Positions 33,693 to 42,253 of a stretch of 64,000 nucleotides of DNA are shown here, in pieces. The stretch comes from Sediminibacterium salmoneum NBRC 103935. Lineage in GTDB: Bacteria > Bacteroidota > Bacteroidia > Chitinophagales > Chitinophagaceae. The stretch spans positions 4,895 through 68,894 of the forward strand of contig NZ_KI866530.1 of assembly GCF_000511175.1 (NCBI RefSeq), read 5' to 3'. Each line of letters begins with the position of its first letter. Within the stretch, counting starts at the first letter, position 1. A program made the position numbers and the translations under genes. The notes beneath the pieces were generated by a model, which did no database searches, was not told where the DNA came from, and saw nothing but the letters and a program-made list of their open reading frames with translations.

Positions 33693-34639
33693 GATCAGTA
33701 TTCATAGCAATTCTACTGTCAATCAATGGCTTTTTTGTTTTTGGCCAGAATCTGGATAATGAAAAACTAAGATGGTTCAATTTCTATTGGGCTGGGGATA
33801 GTGCTAATCCCAAAGAAGCCATGATGTTAAGATCAACCATTGACACAGTTAATTTTAATTTGCGCTGGCAGTTCGATACCGGTTCACCCAGAACATTTGT
33901 ATATGGCAATGTTTGGAACTCTTTTACAAGGGCATTTCCTTATCTGGATAAATTATTCTTTAAAGTTGATACACTAAAGGCAGATGGATTCATCAATCTT
34001 AAAAATGGCGGTATTGTAATTTCAGGAAATAAGCTCCCCAAAAACATCATTGGTTTTTTGCCCAATTATGGGAATAATATAGACAAAGAGGTAATTATGG
34101 AAAACCTGGGTTCCTCTACAACCCTTGGTACAATGGGAATTGACCTGTTTAGAAATGGAGTTTTAATTATTGATTTCAAAAAGAATAAAATAGGATACGC
34201 AGATCAATTGTCGGCGCAATTTTATGCGAACAAGATGAACACAATTGACTTTACACTGTATCAAAATAGAATCATATTACCGATTAGAATTGGTAATGCA
34301 TTTTTTCCCTTCTTTTATGATAGTGGCGCCAGTTTATTTCCTTTGAAAACAACAGCCGCATTTCCTGATTTAAGTAATATGGTTAGTTACACCGATACCT
34401 TATTTAATATTACTACCTGGGGAAAATCCTATGACGTTCCCGGAGGAAAAATCAGGAAAAAAGTTAAACTGGGTAATCTAAAGATTGGCAGTCCTAAAAT
34501 TTATGTTCATCCTGATCCGGAACTTTATCATACAAATATTTTTAAGGAAGCGGGAGCATATGGTCTTATCGGTAATGCTTATTTCGAAGACAAAATAATC
34601 GTAATAGACTTTACGAAAATGAAGTTTACAATATTGTAA
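33689..34639 (+). CDS. Exported aspartyl-protease-like protein
   Basis: 316 residues. The signal peptide is MRSVFIAILLSINGFFVFG. Two aspartyl-protease-type motifs occur in one chain: FDTGSPRTFVYG (about 63) and FYDSGASLFPLK (about 212), each followed by beta-strand regions (LGTMGIDLFRNGVLIIDF, YGLIGNAYFEDKIIVIDF). This two-lobe arrangement resembles pepsin-type enzymes or a duplicated retropepsin. Bacterial members are poorly characterised, so catalysis is plausible but unproven. Coupled to the DUF6265 lipoprotein. Confidence 0.65.
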   Translation: MRSVFIAILLSINGFFVFGQNLDNEKLRWFNFYWAGDSANPKEAMMLRSTIDTVNFNLRWQFDTGSPRTFVYGNVWNSFTRAFPYLDKLFFKVDTLKADGFINLKNGGIVISGNKLPKNIIGFLPNYGNNIDKEVIMENLGSSTTLGTMGIDLFRNGVLIIDFKKNKIGYADQLSAQFYANKMNTIDFTLYQNRIILPIRIGNAFFPFFYDSGASLFPLKTTAAFPDLSNMVSYTDTLFNITTWGKSYDVPGGKIRKKVKLGNLKIGSPKIYVHPDPELYHTNIFKEAGAYGLIGNAYFEDKIIVIDFTKMKFTIL

Positions 34640-34728
34640 TAAGGCACTTGAAACTGAATGCAATGAACAGTGTTCCGAATCAAATCCCAATATAGAGCTG
34701 AAATTCAAAAAAATACAATTGGTAAAGA

Positions 34729-35196
34729 ATGATATTTAAATATATAACCTTCAGCATCTCTATTGTATTCATTTCTTTTATTGTTGGGATGATTACGACC
34801 GCTATAATTAAAAACTCAAACCTTTATTCGGAAAAGCTTTCCTCACTTAATTTTATCAAAAGCGATTGGGTTAATAAGCTATTCGGAGTTGAATTGGTGA
34901 AGTGGGTGGTAAAGAATACAGTATTTAGGTATTTAAATCCTTCCCTGAAATGCGACAGGAAAATGAATATAGCTGATTTGCAACGTATTCGAAAAGAAAT
35001 GACCAAGGCGGAAATTGATCATTTGTTTGCCTTTGTATTTGTACTGATTTTTGTACTTATTCAGTTGATGAATCAGAAATACCTGGGGGCAGGCATCATG
35101 TTAGTAGTGAATATATGGATGAATTTAAATCCCTCTTTGTTGCAGCAGCAAAATAAAAGGAGAATTGATAAGTTAATAAAAAGATTAAATACATAA
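34729..35196 (+). CDS. Membrane protein, CrtO-like acyltransferase family (tentative)
   Basis: 155 residues. An N-terminal membrane helix (ITFSISIVFISFIVGMITT), a middle region with NKLFGVELVKWVVKN, then MTKAEIDHLFAFVFVLIFVLIQL and a final NIWMNLNPSLLQQQNKRRIDKLI. The AExxH-type step and the terminal N-x-x-P-x-x-x-Q-x-x-N-x-x-R pattern resemble glycosyl-diaponeurosporenoate acyltransferase (CrtO) proteins, which act on glycosylated carotenoids. Similarity is partial and the role is uncertain. Confidence 0.45.
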   Translation: MIFKYITFSISIVFISFIVGMITTAIIKNSNLYSEKLSSLNFIKSDWVNKLFGVELVKWVVKNTVFRYLNPSLKCDRKMNIADLQRIRKEMTKAEIDHLFAFVFVLIFVLIQLMNQKYLGAGIMLVVNIWMNLNPSLLQQQNKRRIDKLIKRLNT

Positions 35197-35199
35197 ACT

Positions 35200-35580
35200 A
35201 TGGTCATTCTTGCCAAAATACTAATTGCCCTTGTTGCGCTTGAGCATCTTTATTTCCTTTATTTTGAAATGTTTGCCTGGGAAACAATTGGTAAAAAGAC
35301 ATTTAAATCTTTGCCAGCACACTTGTTTACGCCAACCAAGGCTTTAGCCGCTAACCAGGGACTATACAATGGTTTTCTGGCAGCAGGATTAATTTGGACA
35401 TTTTTTATTACTGATGCAGTTTGGTCAAAAAATATTGCGCTCTTCTTTCTGGTTTGTGTGGCTGTAGCCGGAGTTTATGGGGCAATAACTGCCAGTAAGA
35501 AAATCTTCTTTGTTCAGGCCTTGCCAGCCATGATTGCTATCATTTGTTTGCTTATTTATGAAAATGGAAATAATCAATGA
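35200..35580 (+). CDS. DUF1304 membrane protein
   Basis: 126 residues, four membrane helices. The family signature is clear: KILIALVALEHLYFLYFEMFAWE, then LAANQGLYNGFLAAGLIW, FFLVCVAVAGVYGAITASKKI and a terminal QALPAMIAIICLLIY. DUF1304 proteins are small, widespread inner-membrane proteins of unknown function. It begins 3 bp after the preceding gene, so they share a transcript. Confidence 0.88.
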   Translation: MVILAKILIALVALEHLYFLYFEMFAWETIGKKTFKSLPAHLFTPTKALAANQGLYNGFLAAGLIWTFFITDAVWSKNIALFFLVCVAVAGVYGAITASKKIFFVQALPAMIAIICLLIYENGNNQ

Positions 35581-35629
35581 TCCCGAAGATGGACTTATCT
35601 GGAAATGGGAACTAAATAAAAGATAGAAA

Positions 35630-36052
35630 ATGAGACAAAAACTAAACTTAATAACACTCGGAACGGATGAATTTGAAAAATCACTCAACTTTTATGAAAA
35701 AGGTCTGGGTTGGAAAAAATCAGATAAAAGTTTGGATGGCTTGGCTTTGTTTGATCTGGGCGGAATTATTTTGGCATTGCATCCAAGAAAGGACCTGGCG
35801 GAAGACACAACCTTGCCCTACCAATCAAGCTCCTTTTCTGGTCTGACAATCTCTCATAATACAAGATCGGAGAAAGAAGTAGACGAAATTTTGGAAAAAG
35901 TGGCAGCACTTGGTGCTACTATTGTAAAACCAGCGCAGAAGGTTTATTGGGGTGGGTACAGTGGGTACTTTAAAGACCTGGATGGTCATTTATTTGAAGT
36001 TGCTTTTAATCCATTCTGGGAACTTGACGAAAATGACAACGTGAAGCTTTAA
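35630..36052 (+). CDS. VOC-family (glyoxalase/bleomycin-resistance fold) protein
   Basis: 140 residues. Typical single-domain VOC protein: KLNLITLGTDEFEKSLNFYEKGLGWKK (strand-helix start), FDLGGIILALHP, FSGLTISHNTRSEKEVDEIL and KPAQKVYWGGYSGYFKDLDGHLFEVAFNP (terminal metal Glu region). The fold binds a divalent metal and acts as a lyase, dioxygenase or drug-binding protein; the particular role cannot be predicted. 49 bp after DUF1304. Confidence 0.85.
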   Translation: MRQKLNLITLGTDEFEKSLNFYEKGLGWKKSDKSLDGLALFDLGGIILALHPRKDLAEDTTLPYQSSSFSGLTISHNTRSEKEVDEILEKVAALGATIVKPAQKVYWGGYSGYFKDLDGHLFEVAFNPFWELDENDNVKL

Positions 36053-36068
36053 TATTAAATATATATTT

Positions 36069-36341
36069 ATGAACCGAATACTCGTTCTAATCAGTTTATC
36101 CGATAGCGGAATTCAAACCATTATTTCCACTCCGGATTTGCCCAAAAGAGAAATGGAATTTGTAAATCAATGGAAACAGGAAGGAATATTGGAAAGCTTC
36201 TTTATTTCGGTTTCCAAAAAAGAAGCAGTCTTGATCTTTCAAAATGTGGATGAGGCAAAAACAAAGGAACTAATTGAAATCCTGCCTTACTATCCTTATA
36301 TGGCCAAAGTTGAATACCACAATTTGAATAAACAGTTTTGA
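36069..36341 (+). CDS. Small dimeric alpha/beta-barrel protein (muconolactone-isomerase/YciI-like)
   Basis: 90 residues: MNRILVLISLSDSGIQTIIS, EMEFVNQWKQEGILESFFIS, KKEAVLIFQNVDEAKTKELI, ILPYYPYMAKVEYHNL. The beta-alpha-beta-beta-alpha-beta order with a helix start at the E-x-x-F-x-x-x-W pattern fits ferredoxin-like dimeric barrels of the YciI or muconolactone isomerase type. Enzymatic function not evident. Close behind the VOC gene. Confidence 0.55.
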   Translation: MNRILVLISLSDSGIQTIISTPDLPKREMEFVNQWKQEGILESFFISVSKKEAVLIFQNVDEAKTKELIEILPYYPYMAKVEYHNLNKQF

Positions 36342-36365
36342 TACATTTCTAACCTTCAATAGCGC

Positions 36366-36934
36366 ATGAGATTTTCATCATTGTTAAGGGGTATTTCTTT
36401 GTTTTTGCTTTTTTATTTTTTGCTACTTCTCTGGAAGCCAAAAATTCAAGATTAGGATTTATACTACCCAAGGATTCTCTTTCAGTACCTCTTAAGGAAA
36501 AATTTATTTCTTTCATCAAGCAAATACACCAGACAGAATTGGCAGACACCAATTTTATCCTGATTCAAGAGCCATATATTCTTGACAATATTTATTGTCT
36601 GCAAGAATTGTTTAGTGATTCTTCCTTCTATACAAAAGAAGACTATGAATTCATCAAAGACAAAATCAAACCCACTTCTTTTGTTTGGACTAGTGATATT
36701 TTTAACTCAGTAAGAATTATGAGTAAAAATGCTACTAATGAATTTTTTAAAGACAGGCGGAGAAAAGGCTATTACTCTTTTTCAGTACCCATTTTTCTGA
36801 AAAACGATACCTATTGCCTTTTTTATTCAGACAATCATTGTGGTTATGAATGCGGGGAAGGTCATTTAAAATTATATAGAAATGAGAAAGGTAAATGGAC
36901 TGAAGTAAAAACCTACTGTAAATGGATAAGTTAA
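36366..36934 (+). CDS. Exported protein of unknown function (frameshift in signal peptide)
   Basis: About 190 residues when repaired. ATG 36366 begins a signal peptide MRFSSLLRGISLFLLFY that runs out of frame; one more T in the T6 run at 36416-36421 joins it to FFATSLEAKNSRLGFILPKDS and the rest of the frame (IKQIHQTELADTNFILIQEPY, SVPIFLKNDTYCLFYSDNHCGYECGEGHLKLY). As written, the long frame has no ATG. The mature part is a small alpha/beta domain with two Cys near CGYECGEG. No family recognised. It overlaps the next start by 13 bp. Confidence 0.6.
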
Positions 36935-37881
36935 AATCAATATTCAACAACTTCCTGATTCTTACACTTTGTTTTTGTCTTCTCTTTTCCTGCAAGTCAG
37001 AGAATCCCAAAGAAGGCGAATACGAGTTAGCAGTAAAAGGTGGGAAGCTATGGTATAAAGTAATTGGATCCGGTACAAAAACTCCAATTGTAATGTTGCA
37101 CGGTGGACCAGGGTTTCCGAGTTACTATTTAACCCCGCTTTTCGAATTAGCCAAAGACCGTCAAATCATTGTCTACGACCAATTAAGTTCCGGACGCTCA
37201 TCCAATTCAGTAGATACCAGTTTAATGAATCTTGAAACTCAGCTGGAACACTTAAATACACTTTTAAAAGAGTTAAATCTCAAAGAGTTTTATCTATATG
37301 GCCACTCTTATGGATCAATGCTGGCTGTAAGCCATTATTTACGAGGAGAATATAAGCCAAGTGCTATGATTTTAGAGAGTCCCTTCTTCGACGCAAGAAC
37401 CTGGGTGGCTGATAGTTACAAGAGAGTTAATGCTATGGATTCCATTGATCGTATTCCTTTATTGAATTTCATTGCAGGAAAGTATACGGACACAGCTAAT
37501 TACGCAAAGGCTTTGAATAAATATTATTCTTTGTTTTATAACCGGAAAATGAATAGATACCTTGATTCATCCATAGTACATAGCGGAAAGTTGCTCGGTT
37601 TACAAATGAACGGTGCTAATGAATTTTTGGTAGGTGGAAATCTAAAAGACATGAATTTGATTGGAGAACTAAAGAACATTAAAGTTCCGGTATTATATAC
37701 AACAGGAGAGTTTGATATTGCTATGCCTGAAACGGTAAAGAAGTTTCAAAGCCTTACCCCCAATGCGCAATTTGTGGTAATTAATAATGCCGGTCATTCG
37801 GTCATGAATGACAATACCGCGGCTGATTTGAAAGCTATTAGGGCTTTTATAAATTCTTTAGAAACAAAGACTAGTAAATAA
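36922..37881 (+). CDS. Lipoprotein alpha/beta hydrolase, proline-iminopeptidase-like (S33)
   Basis: 319 residues. Lipoprotein signal FLILTLCFCLLFSCK with lipobox LFSC. The peptidase S33 pattern is complete: oxyanion motif MLHGGPGFPSYY, IVYDQLSSGRS, nucleophile GHSYGS (about 130), acid in TTGEFDIAMP and His in NNAGHSVMND. Members release N-terminal proline or act as broad esterases or lactonases. Being lipid-anchored, it would act in the periplasm or at the surface. Precedes an S9 peptidase. Confidence 0.85.
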   Translation: MDKLKSIFNNFLILTLCFCLLFSCKSENPKEGEYELAVKGGKLWYKVIGSGTKTPIVMLHGGPGFPSYYLTPLFELAKDRQIIVYDQLSSGRSSNSVDTSLMNLETQLEHLNTLLKELNLKEFYLYGHSYGSMLAVSHYLRGEYKPSAMILESPFFDARTWVADSYKRVNAMDSIDRIPLLNFIAGKYTDTANYAKALNKYYSLFYNRKMNRYLDSSIVHSGKLLGLQMNGANEFLVGGNLKDMNLIGELKNIKVPVLYTTGEFDIAMPETVKKFQSLTPNAQFVVINNAGHSVMNDNTAADLKAIRAFINSLETKTSK

Positions 37882-37906
37882 GTATATTTAAGTACAATCC
37901 TTCAAT

Positions 37907-39892
37907 ATGCGAATCCTTTACACCGGCATCCTGGTATGCCTTGCTAATTTTGTTTTTTCCCAAAAAAATGCATCCGTCTCATTTGAAAAATGGGTCAGTT
38001 TAAAAAGCTCCAATTCCCCGGTTATTTCCCCTGACGGAAAAACAATTGTATATACAGTAACTTCAACCGATTGGGCAGCGAATAGTTACGACTCAGAAAT
38101 ATGGATGTATAAGGAGGGAGGAGAACCTTTCCAACTCACCCGAACCAATAAGTCAAGCAGCACAGCGGTGCAATTTTCTCCGGATGGACGCTTCGTATCA
38201 TTTCTCGCAGACAGGGGAGAGAAAACCCAATTGCATGTTATTCAAGTGAATGGAGGGGAAGCCATACAAATCAGCAAAGAGGAGGAAGGGGTAAGTGCGT
38301 ATAAGTGGAGTCCGGATGGATTACAAATTGCCATCACTAAAACCGAAGCAGATACGAAGAGAGATAAAACCATCAAAGAGCGCTATGGTAGTTTTGGTGT
38401 AGAAGGAGAAGAGTACAAGCAGACACATTTATGGATACTAAACTTTAACCAGGACAGTGTAAAAATTCAAGCTTCCAAAAGGTTAACTGAGGGCAATTTT
38501 AATGTGAGTGGGTTTGATTGGAGCCCGGATGGGAAGAGCATTGTTTTTAATCGCCAGAAAGATCCGCTGATTAATTCTGGCATCAGCGCAGATATTGTTA
38601 TGATCAATACAAGCGACAAAAAAAGCACCTCCTTGGTTGCCAATCCTGCTGCTGATGGATTTATTCGTTGGAACCCGGAGGGAACCGAATTTGTCTATAA
38701 CAGTACCGTGACTGATTCTGTTTCTCAGTTTTATAAGAACAACCGGCTTTTTATTTATGATATGGCAAGTAGAAAGAGCCGGGAGATTGCTACCGATATT
38801 GATGAGAATAAAAATGTAATTGACTGGAATGCCAAAGGGCTATTTATTTTGGCCCTGGAAAGAACCAAACAGAAGTTGTATACAGTAGATACCAAAACGG
38901 GCACCAGCAAACCAGTGTCACTTCCACTTGATTTGGTTGCGGCATTGTCTTTCAGTAAGAATAGTGATGCAATTGCATTATTGGGTAGAAACTATGAAGG
39001 ACTGAGCGATGTGTATCTATGGCGCATGAATGGACCGGTAAAGTTGATTAGTAATAATGCAGCTCAAATTTCCAGCTGGAATACTCCGGTTAATGAAGTA
39101 ATTCAATGGAAGAGTAAAGATGGTGCTTCCATCGAAGGCGTTTTATTGAAACCCAGAAACTTTGATCCTGCAAAAAAGTATCCCTTATTGGTTGTAATTC
39201 ATGGTGGGCCTACTGCAATTGATTTTCCGGAACCGCTTCCAACGAATGTATATCCGGTGATGCAATGGATAGAAAAAGGGGCCGTGGTGCTAAGGGTAAA
39301 TTACCGCGGTAGTGCAGGATACGGCGAGAAATTCCGGTCTTTAAATGTTCGCAACCTGGGAGTAGGTGATATGTGGGATGTAGTTAGTGGGGTTGAATTT
39401 CTCAATAGCAAGGGCTTTATAGATACCTCAAGAATGGGGAGTATGGGATGGAGTCAGGGAGGATATATCTCTGCTTTTCTTACCACCAATACCAATATGT
39501 TCAAAGCCATTTCTGTAGGTGCAGGTATTTCCAATTGGGTAACTTATTATGTGAGCACTGATATCACGCCTTTCACCCAGCAATACCTTAAAGCTACGCC
39601 CTGGAGTGATATGGACATTTATCTTAAGACCTCACCTATGACCAATATTAGTAAGGCAAGTACGCCTACCTTAATTCAACATGGTGAATTTGATAAGCGC
39701 GTTCCTATTTCCAATGCCTATGAATTGTACCGTGGCTTACAAGACAGGGGCATCCCTTCTAAGTTGGTTGTTTACAAAGGTTTTGGCCATGGCATCAATA
39801 AACCCAAAGAGCGCTTGGCTGCCATATGGCATAACTGGCAATGGTTTAATAAATATATTTTTGGTGAAGAGGAGGCTTTACCGGTTGACTAA
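37907..39892 (+). CDS. S9-family prolyl oligopeptidase/acylaminoacyl-peptidase
   Basis: 661 residues with signal peptide (MRILYTGILVCLANFVFS). An N-terminal seven-bladed propeller of PD40/TolB-like repeats (SPDGKTIVYTV, SPDGRFVSFLAD, SPDGLQIAIT, SPDGKSIVF) is followed by an alpha/beta hydrolase domain (about 400-661): VVIHGGPTAIDFPE, NYRGSAGYGE, catalytic Ser in GSMGWSQGGYISAF (about 513), Asp in HGEFDKRVP (about 595) and His in GFGHGINKP (about 628). A periplasmic peptidase for short peptides. 25 bp after the S33-like hydrolase. Confidence 0.93.
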   Translation: MRILYTGILVCLANFVFSQKNASVSFEKWVSLKSSNSPVISPDGKTIVYTVTSTDWAANSYDSEIWMYKEGGEPFQLTRTNKSSSTAVQFSPDGRFVSFLADRGEKTQLHVIQVNGGEAIQISKEEEGVSAYKWSPDGLQIAITKTEADTKRDKTIKERYGSFGVEGEEYKQTHLWILNFNQDSVKIQASKRLTEGNFNVSGFDWSPDGKSIVFNRQKDPLINSGISADIVMINTSDKKSTSLVANPAADGFIRWNPEGTEFVYNSTVTDSVSQFYKNNRLFIYDMASRKSREIATDIDENKNVIDWNAKGLFILALERTKQKLYTVDTKTGTSKPVSLPLDLVAALSFSKNSDAIALLGRNYEGLSDVYLWRMNGPVKLISNNAAQISSWNTPVNEVIQWKSKDGASIEGVLLKPRNFDPAKKYPLLVVIHGGPTAIDFPEPLPTNVYPVMQWIEKGAVVLRVNYRGSAGYGEKFRSLNVRNLGVGDMWDVVSGVEFLNSKGFIDTSRMGSMGWSQGGYISAFLTTNTNMFKAISVGAGISNWVTYYVSTDITPFTQQYLKATPWSDMDIYLKTSPMTNISKASTPTLIQHGEFDKRVPISNAYELYRGLQDRGIPSKLVVYKGFGHGINKPKERLAAIWHNWQWFNKYIFGEEEALPVD

Positions 39893-39903
39893 ATTTATTT
39901 TAA

Positions 39904-40275
39904 ATGCGATTGTATTTTTTGTTAGTTGCTCTTTTGAGTTTGGCTTGCAACCAAGTTCAGACAGCAACAATGGAATTGCTACAAGGTACCTGGCAACATG
40001 TAGAAGACCCCACTAATTATTTGGTTTTCGAGAAAAATCTTCGAAAGGAAATAGCAGGGGGTATGTCAGAGTGGGATTCTGAAGCATTTATTCTATCTGA
40101 TAAATGTCTTAATGAATCAGATAAAGGGGCTGAGGCGACCACTGAAAAGGGATACTATATTAGTTGTGCACAATCCAACCTGTGCTGGTTTGTAGAAGAA
40201 GTAGACAAAGACAATCTGGTTTTAAGTTATATGGGTCGGGGTAATTTTTTGACTTATAAGCGAGTAAAAAAATAA
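39904..40275 (+). CDS. Small lipoprotein, lipocalin-like
   Basis: 123 residues. Signal MRLYFLLVALLSLACN with lipobox SLAC. The body starts LLQGTWQHVEDPTNYLVFEKN, a pattern common in small lipocalin-like Bacteroidota proteins, and ends LVLSYMGRGNFLTYKRV. Three Cys in the mature part (SDKCLNES, ISCAQSNLCW) may form a disulphide. Function unknown. 11 bp after the S9 peptidase gene. Confidence 0.6.
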   Translation: MRLYFLLVALLSLACNQVQTATMELLQGTWQHVEDPTNYLVFEKNLRKEIAGGMSEWDSEAFILSDKCLNESDKGAEATTEKGYYISCAQSNLCWFVEEVDKDNLVLSYMGRGNFLTYKRVKK

Positions 40276-40287
40276 TTTTTATTAAAA

Positions 40288-40328
40288 AATAAATATTTAT
40301 TGTTTATCAATAAATATTTACTATTTTG
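40288..40328 (+). promoter_or_regulatory. Twin operators and promoter of the DUF2975/Xre operon
   Basis: Two copies of AATAAATATTTA (40288-40299 and 40309-40320) lie exactly 21 bp apart and form a 12-bp-arm inverted repeat (AAATATTTATTG / CAATAAATATTT). The box TATTTTG (40322-40328) follows at once, so bound repressor would cover the -33 region. The small Xre-type regulator two genes on is the obvious ligand. Confidence 0.65.
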
Positions 40329-40351
40329 CGGCATAATTAAAACATCCTATT

Positions 40352-40888
40352 ATGTCAAAAACAAACAATTTTGTATACTGGAGCCTATATACCATTGCCT
40401 GGCTCATTTTTGTTGGCTTGTCCATTGAAACCGGAGGCCTGATCGTGAATTTCTTTTTCAGTTTGTACAAACCGGAAGTGGTGGTGAATCTGTATCAGAA
40501 ATTAGATCTGATGCCAATCTATAAAGAGAGCAAATGGGCTTTCTTCGGGCTTTATGGTTTTTTGTTGGCGATTGGTTTATTAAAAGCCATATTGTTTTAT
40601 ATAATAATTGTGCTGATGCATAAAATGGATATGAAAAAACCATTTAGCTCCTTTGTTTCAAAACAGATATCAAGAGTGAGTTATCTTACCCTGTCCATCG
40701 GCTTGCTGGGGTATATAGCGAAAAAGATTACGGCTAGTCTTAACTATTATGGATTTACAACCAGTCACTTAGACCAATTCTGGGTAGATAGTCAGGCATT
40801 CATTTTAATGGGGGCTGTGGTTTATATTATTGCAACGATTTTTAAAAAGGGAGTAGAAATTCAAACCGAAAACGATTTAACTGTTTAA
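40352..40888 (+). CDS. DUF2975 membrane protein
   Basis: 178 residues with four membrane helices: FVYWSLYTIAWLIFVGLSIE, WAFFGLYGFLLAIGLLKAILFYIII, VSYLTLSIGLLGYIAKKI, AFILMGAVVYIIATIFKKG, ending VEIQTENDLTV. DUF2975 proteins are nearly always encoded with a small YozG-like Xre regulator, as here. Function unknown; often linked to membrane stress or development. The regulator starts 3 bp downstream. Confidence 0.88.
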   Translation: MSKTNNFVYWSLYTIAWLIFVGLSIETGGLIVNFFFSLYKPEVVVNLYQKLDLMPIYKESKWAFFGLYGFLLAIGLLKAILFYIIIVLMHKMDMKKPFSSFVSKQISRVSYLTLSIGLLGYIAKKITASLNYYGFTTSHLDQFWVDSQAFILMGAVVYIIATIFKKGVEIQTENDLTV

Positions 40889-40891
40889 GCT

Positions 40892-41107
40892 ATGCCCATA
40901 ATTGTAAACTTAGATGTGATGATGGCAAAGCGTAAAATGTCACTGAATGAGTTATCAGAAAAAGTTGACCTTACATTGTCTAATCTTTCCATTTTAAAAA
41001 CTGGAAAAGCAAAAGCCATACGTTTTAGTACTTTAGAATCCATTTGTAAAGCCCTGGATTGTCAGCCAGCCGATATATTGGAATATAGAAGTGGGGATGA
41101 AAGTTAA
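40892..41107 (+). CDS. YozG-like Xre-family regulator (HTH_26)
   Basis: 71 residues. A single Cro/C1-type helix-turn-helix: MMAKRKMSLNELSEKVDLTLSNLSILKTGKAKAIRFSTLESICKALDCQPADILEY (about 8-64 in segments). This is the usual partner of DUF2975 proteins. It probably autorepresses the operon through the paired 12-bp operators upstream of 40352. Confidence 0.9.
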   Translation: MPIIVNLDVMMAKRKMSLNELSEKVDLTLSNLSILKTGKAKAIRFSTLESICKALDCQPADILEYRSGDES

Positions 41108-41133
41108 CTTACACCTGTAAAAACATATTCTAA

Positions 41134-42162
41134 ATGTTAAGGACAACTACCGAGCTAATTGCCTATTTGAAACTTGAAAAATCAGAAAGAGATGTAACCA
41201 TCATTCAGTGTCTGGTTAACGCTATATTGAAGTGCGGGAACAAGATGGATATGGATGCCATTTTTGTTCAATTCCTGAATAATCCCTTCGATTTTCATTA
41301 CTCGTACCTATTTCCCCTTTTTAAAAAGTGGGGAGATGAAAAGGTGGCTGCACAAATTTTTGAGGTAGCAATAAGTAATAATAGGTTGTTAGATGCCAAT
41401 AGTCCTGAAGTATTAGAATTACTCGGCTATCTGAAATATGCTCCTGTTAAGCAGGTTTTGGTGGATTATATTTTTGAATCCCCGGAAGAATCGGATTATT
41501 ATATTTCAAAGTACGCCATCCTCGGCTTGCTTCATTTTGATTGTACAGAATACCAGGAGAAAATTAAGACAGCAATTGAAAACTGTTATGGAAAAAATCT
41601 GTTTCCGGAATTTATTCCCGCATTGGTTTCCAAGGTACACCATAATCATAAGCTTCTCCGGAATCTATATATATTAGGTTCTGAATATGCTTCAACCGAT
41701 TGTAATGCAGGAATTGTTTATGGTTTTTCTCTTTGTGGAAATGCGGGGAGAGACTATTTCAGGAAAGTGCTTTTTGATCCGGGTTGGGAAACAGGTTCTA
41801 CAGGAACAGGGACCATTCACTTCGCTTACCAGGGGCTTAAAAACCTGGGTATAACTTTTAAAGAGCTTTATAATGAAATTAAGTCTCCTGCAATGAGAGA
41901 CAACCTAAAATACAACTTTGAGGTCTTTATTGCTCTGTTAAGAACGCGAATTGATGATATAGAAACTGAACAAACGGAAAGCTTTACTGACTTACATGCT
42001 TTGCTGTTCAAGGGTAAAAACGATGAGGGGGATCATTTTTTTGATTTGGCAACGCTTGTTGAAAAGGCGGAAGAGGCCTACCACTTAGAAAAATTGGTTG
42101 AATTAAAAATGAACGAGGAGGCGATTTTGTTGAACTTTAATAGCCTTAATTCTTTTCATTAA
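41134..42162 (+). CDS. Hypothetical cytoplasmic HEAT-like helical protein
   Basis: 342 residues, no signal peptide or membrane helix. Predominantly helical, with repeat-like spacing (VLELLGYLKYAPVKQVLVDYI, AILGLLHFDCTEYQEKIKTAI, FIPALVSKVHHNHKLLRNLY), reminiscent of HEAT repeats, and a Gly-rich loop GWETGSTGTGTIHFA near 225. No enzyme motif is recognised. It begins 26 bp after the Xre gene and may be transcribed with it. Confidence 0.5.
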   Translation: MLRTTTELIAYLKLEKSERDVTIIQCLVNAILKCGNKMDMDAIFVQFLNNPFDFHYSYLFPLFKKWGDEKVAAQIFEVAISNNRLLDANSPEVLELLGYLKYAPVKQVLVDYIFESPEESDYYISKYAILGLLHFDCTEYQEKIKTAIENCYGKNLFPEFIPALVSKVHHNHKLLRNLYILGSEYASTDCNAGIVYGFSLCGNAGRDYFRKVLFDPGWETGSTGTGTIHFAYQGLKNLGITFKELYNEIKSPAMRDNLKYNFEVFIALLRTRIDDIETEQTESFTDLHALLFKGKNDEGDHFFDLATLVEKAEEAYHLEKLVELKMNEEAILLNFNSLNSFH

Positions 42163-42253
42163 CACAGCCTTCCCCTTTTTTTAAAAAAATATTCCATATC
42201 CTGTAACAAATCATTTGCCTATGCATCCAAACTGAAAATAAAAAACAATAACA

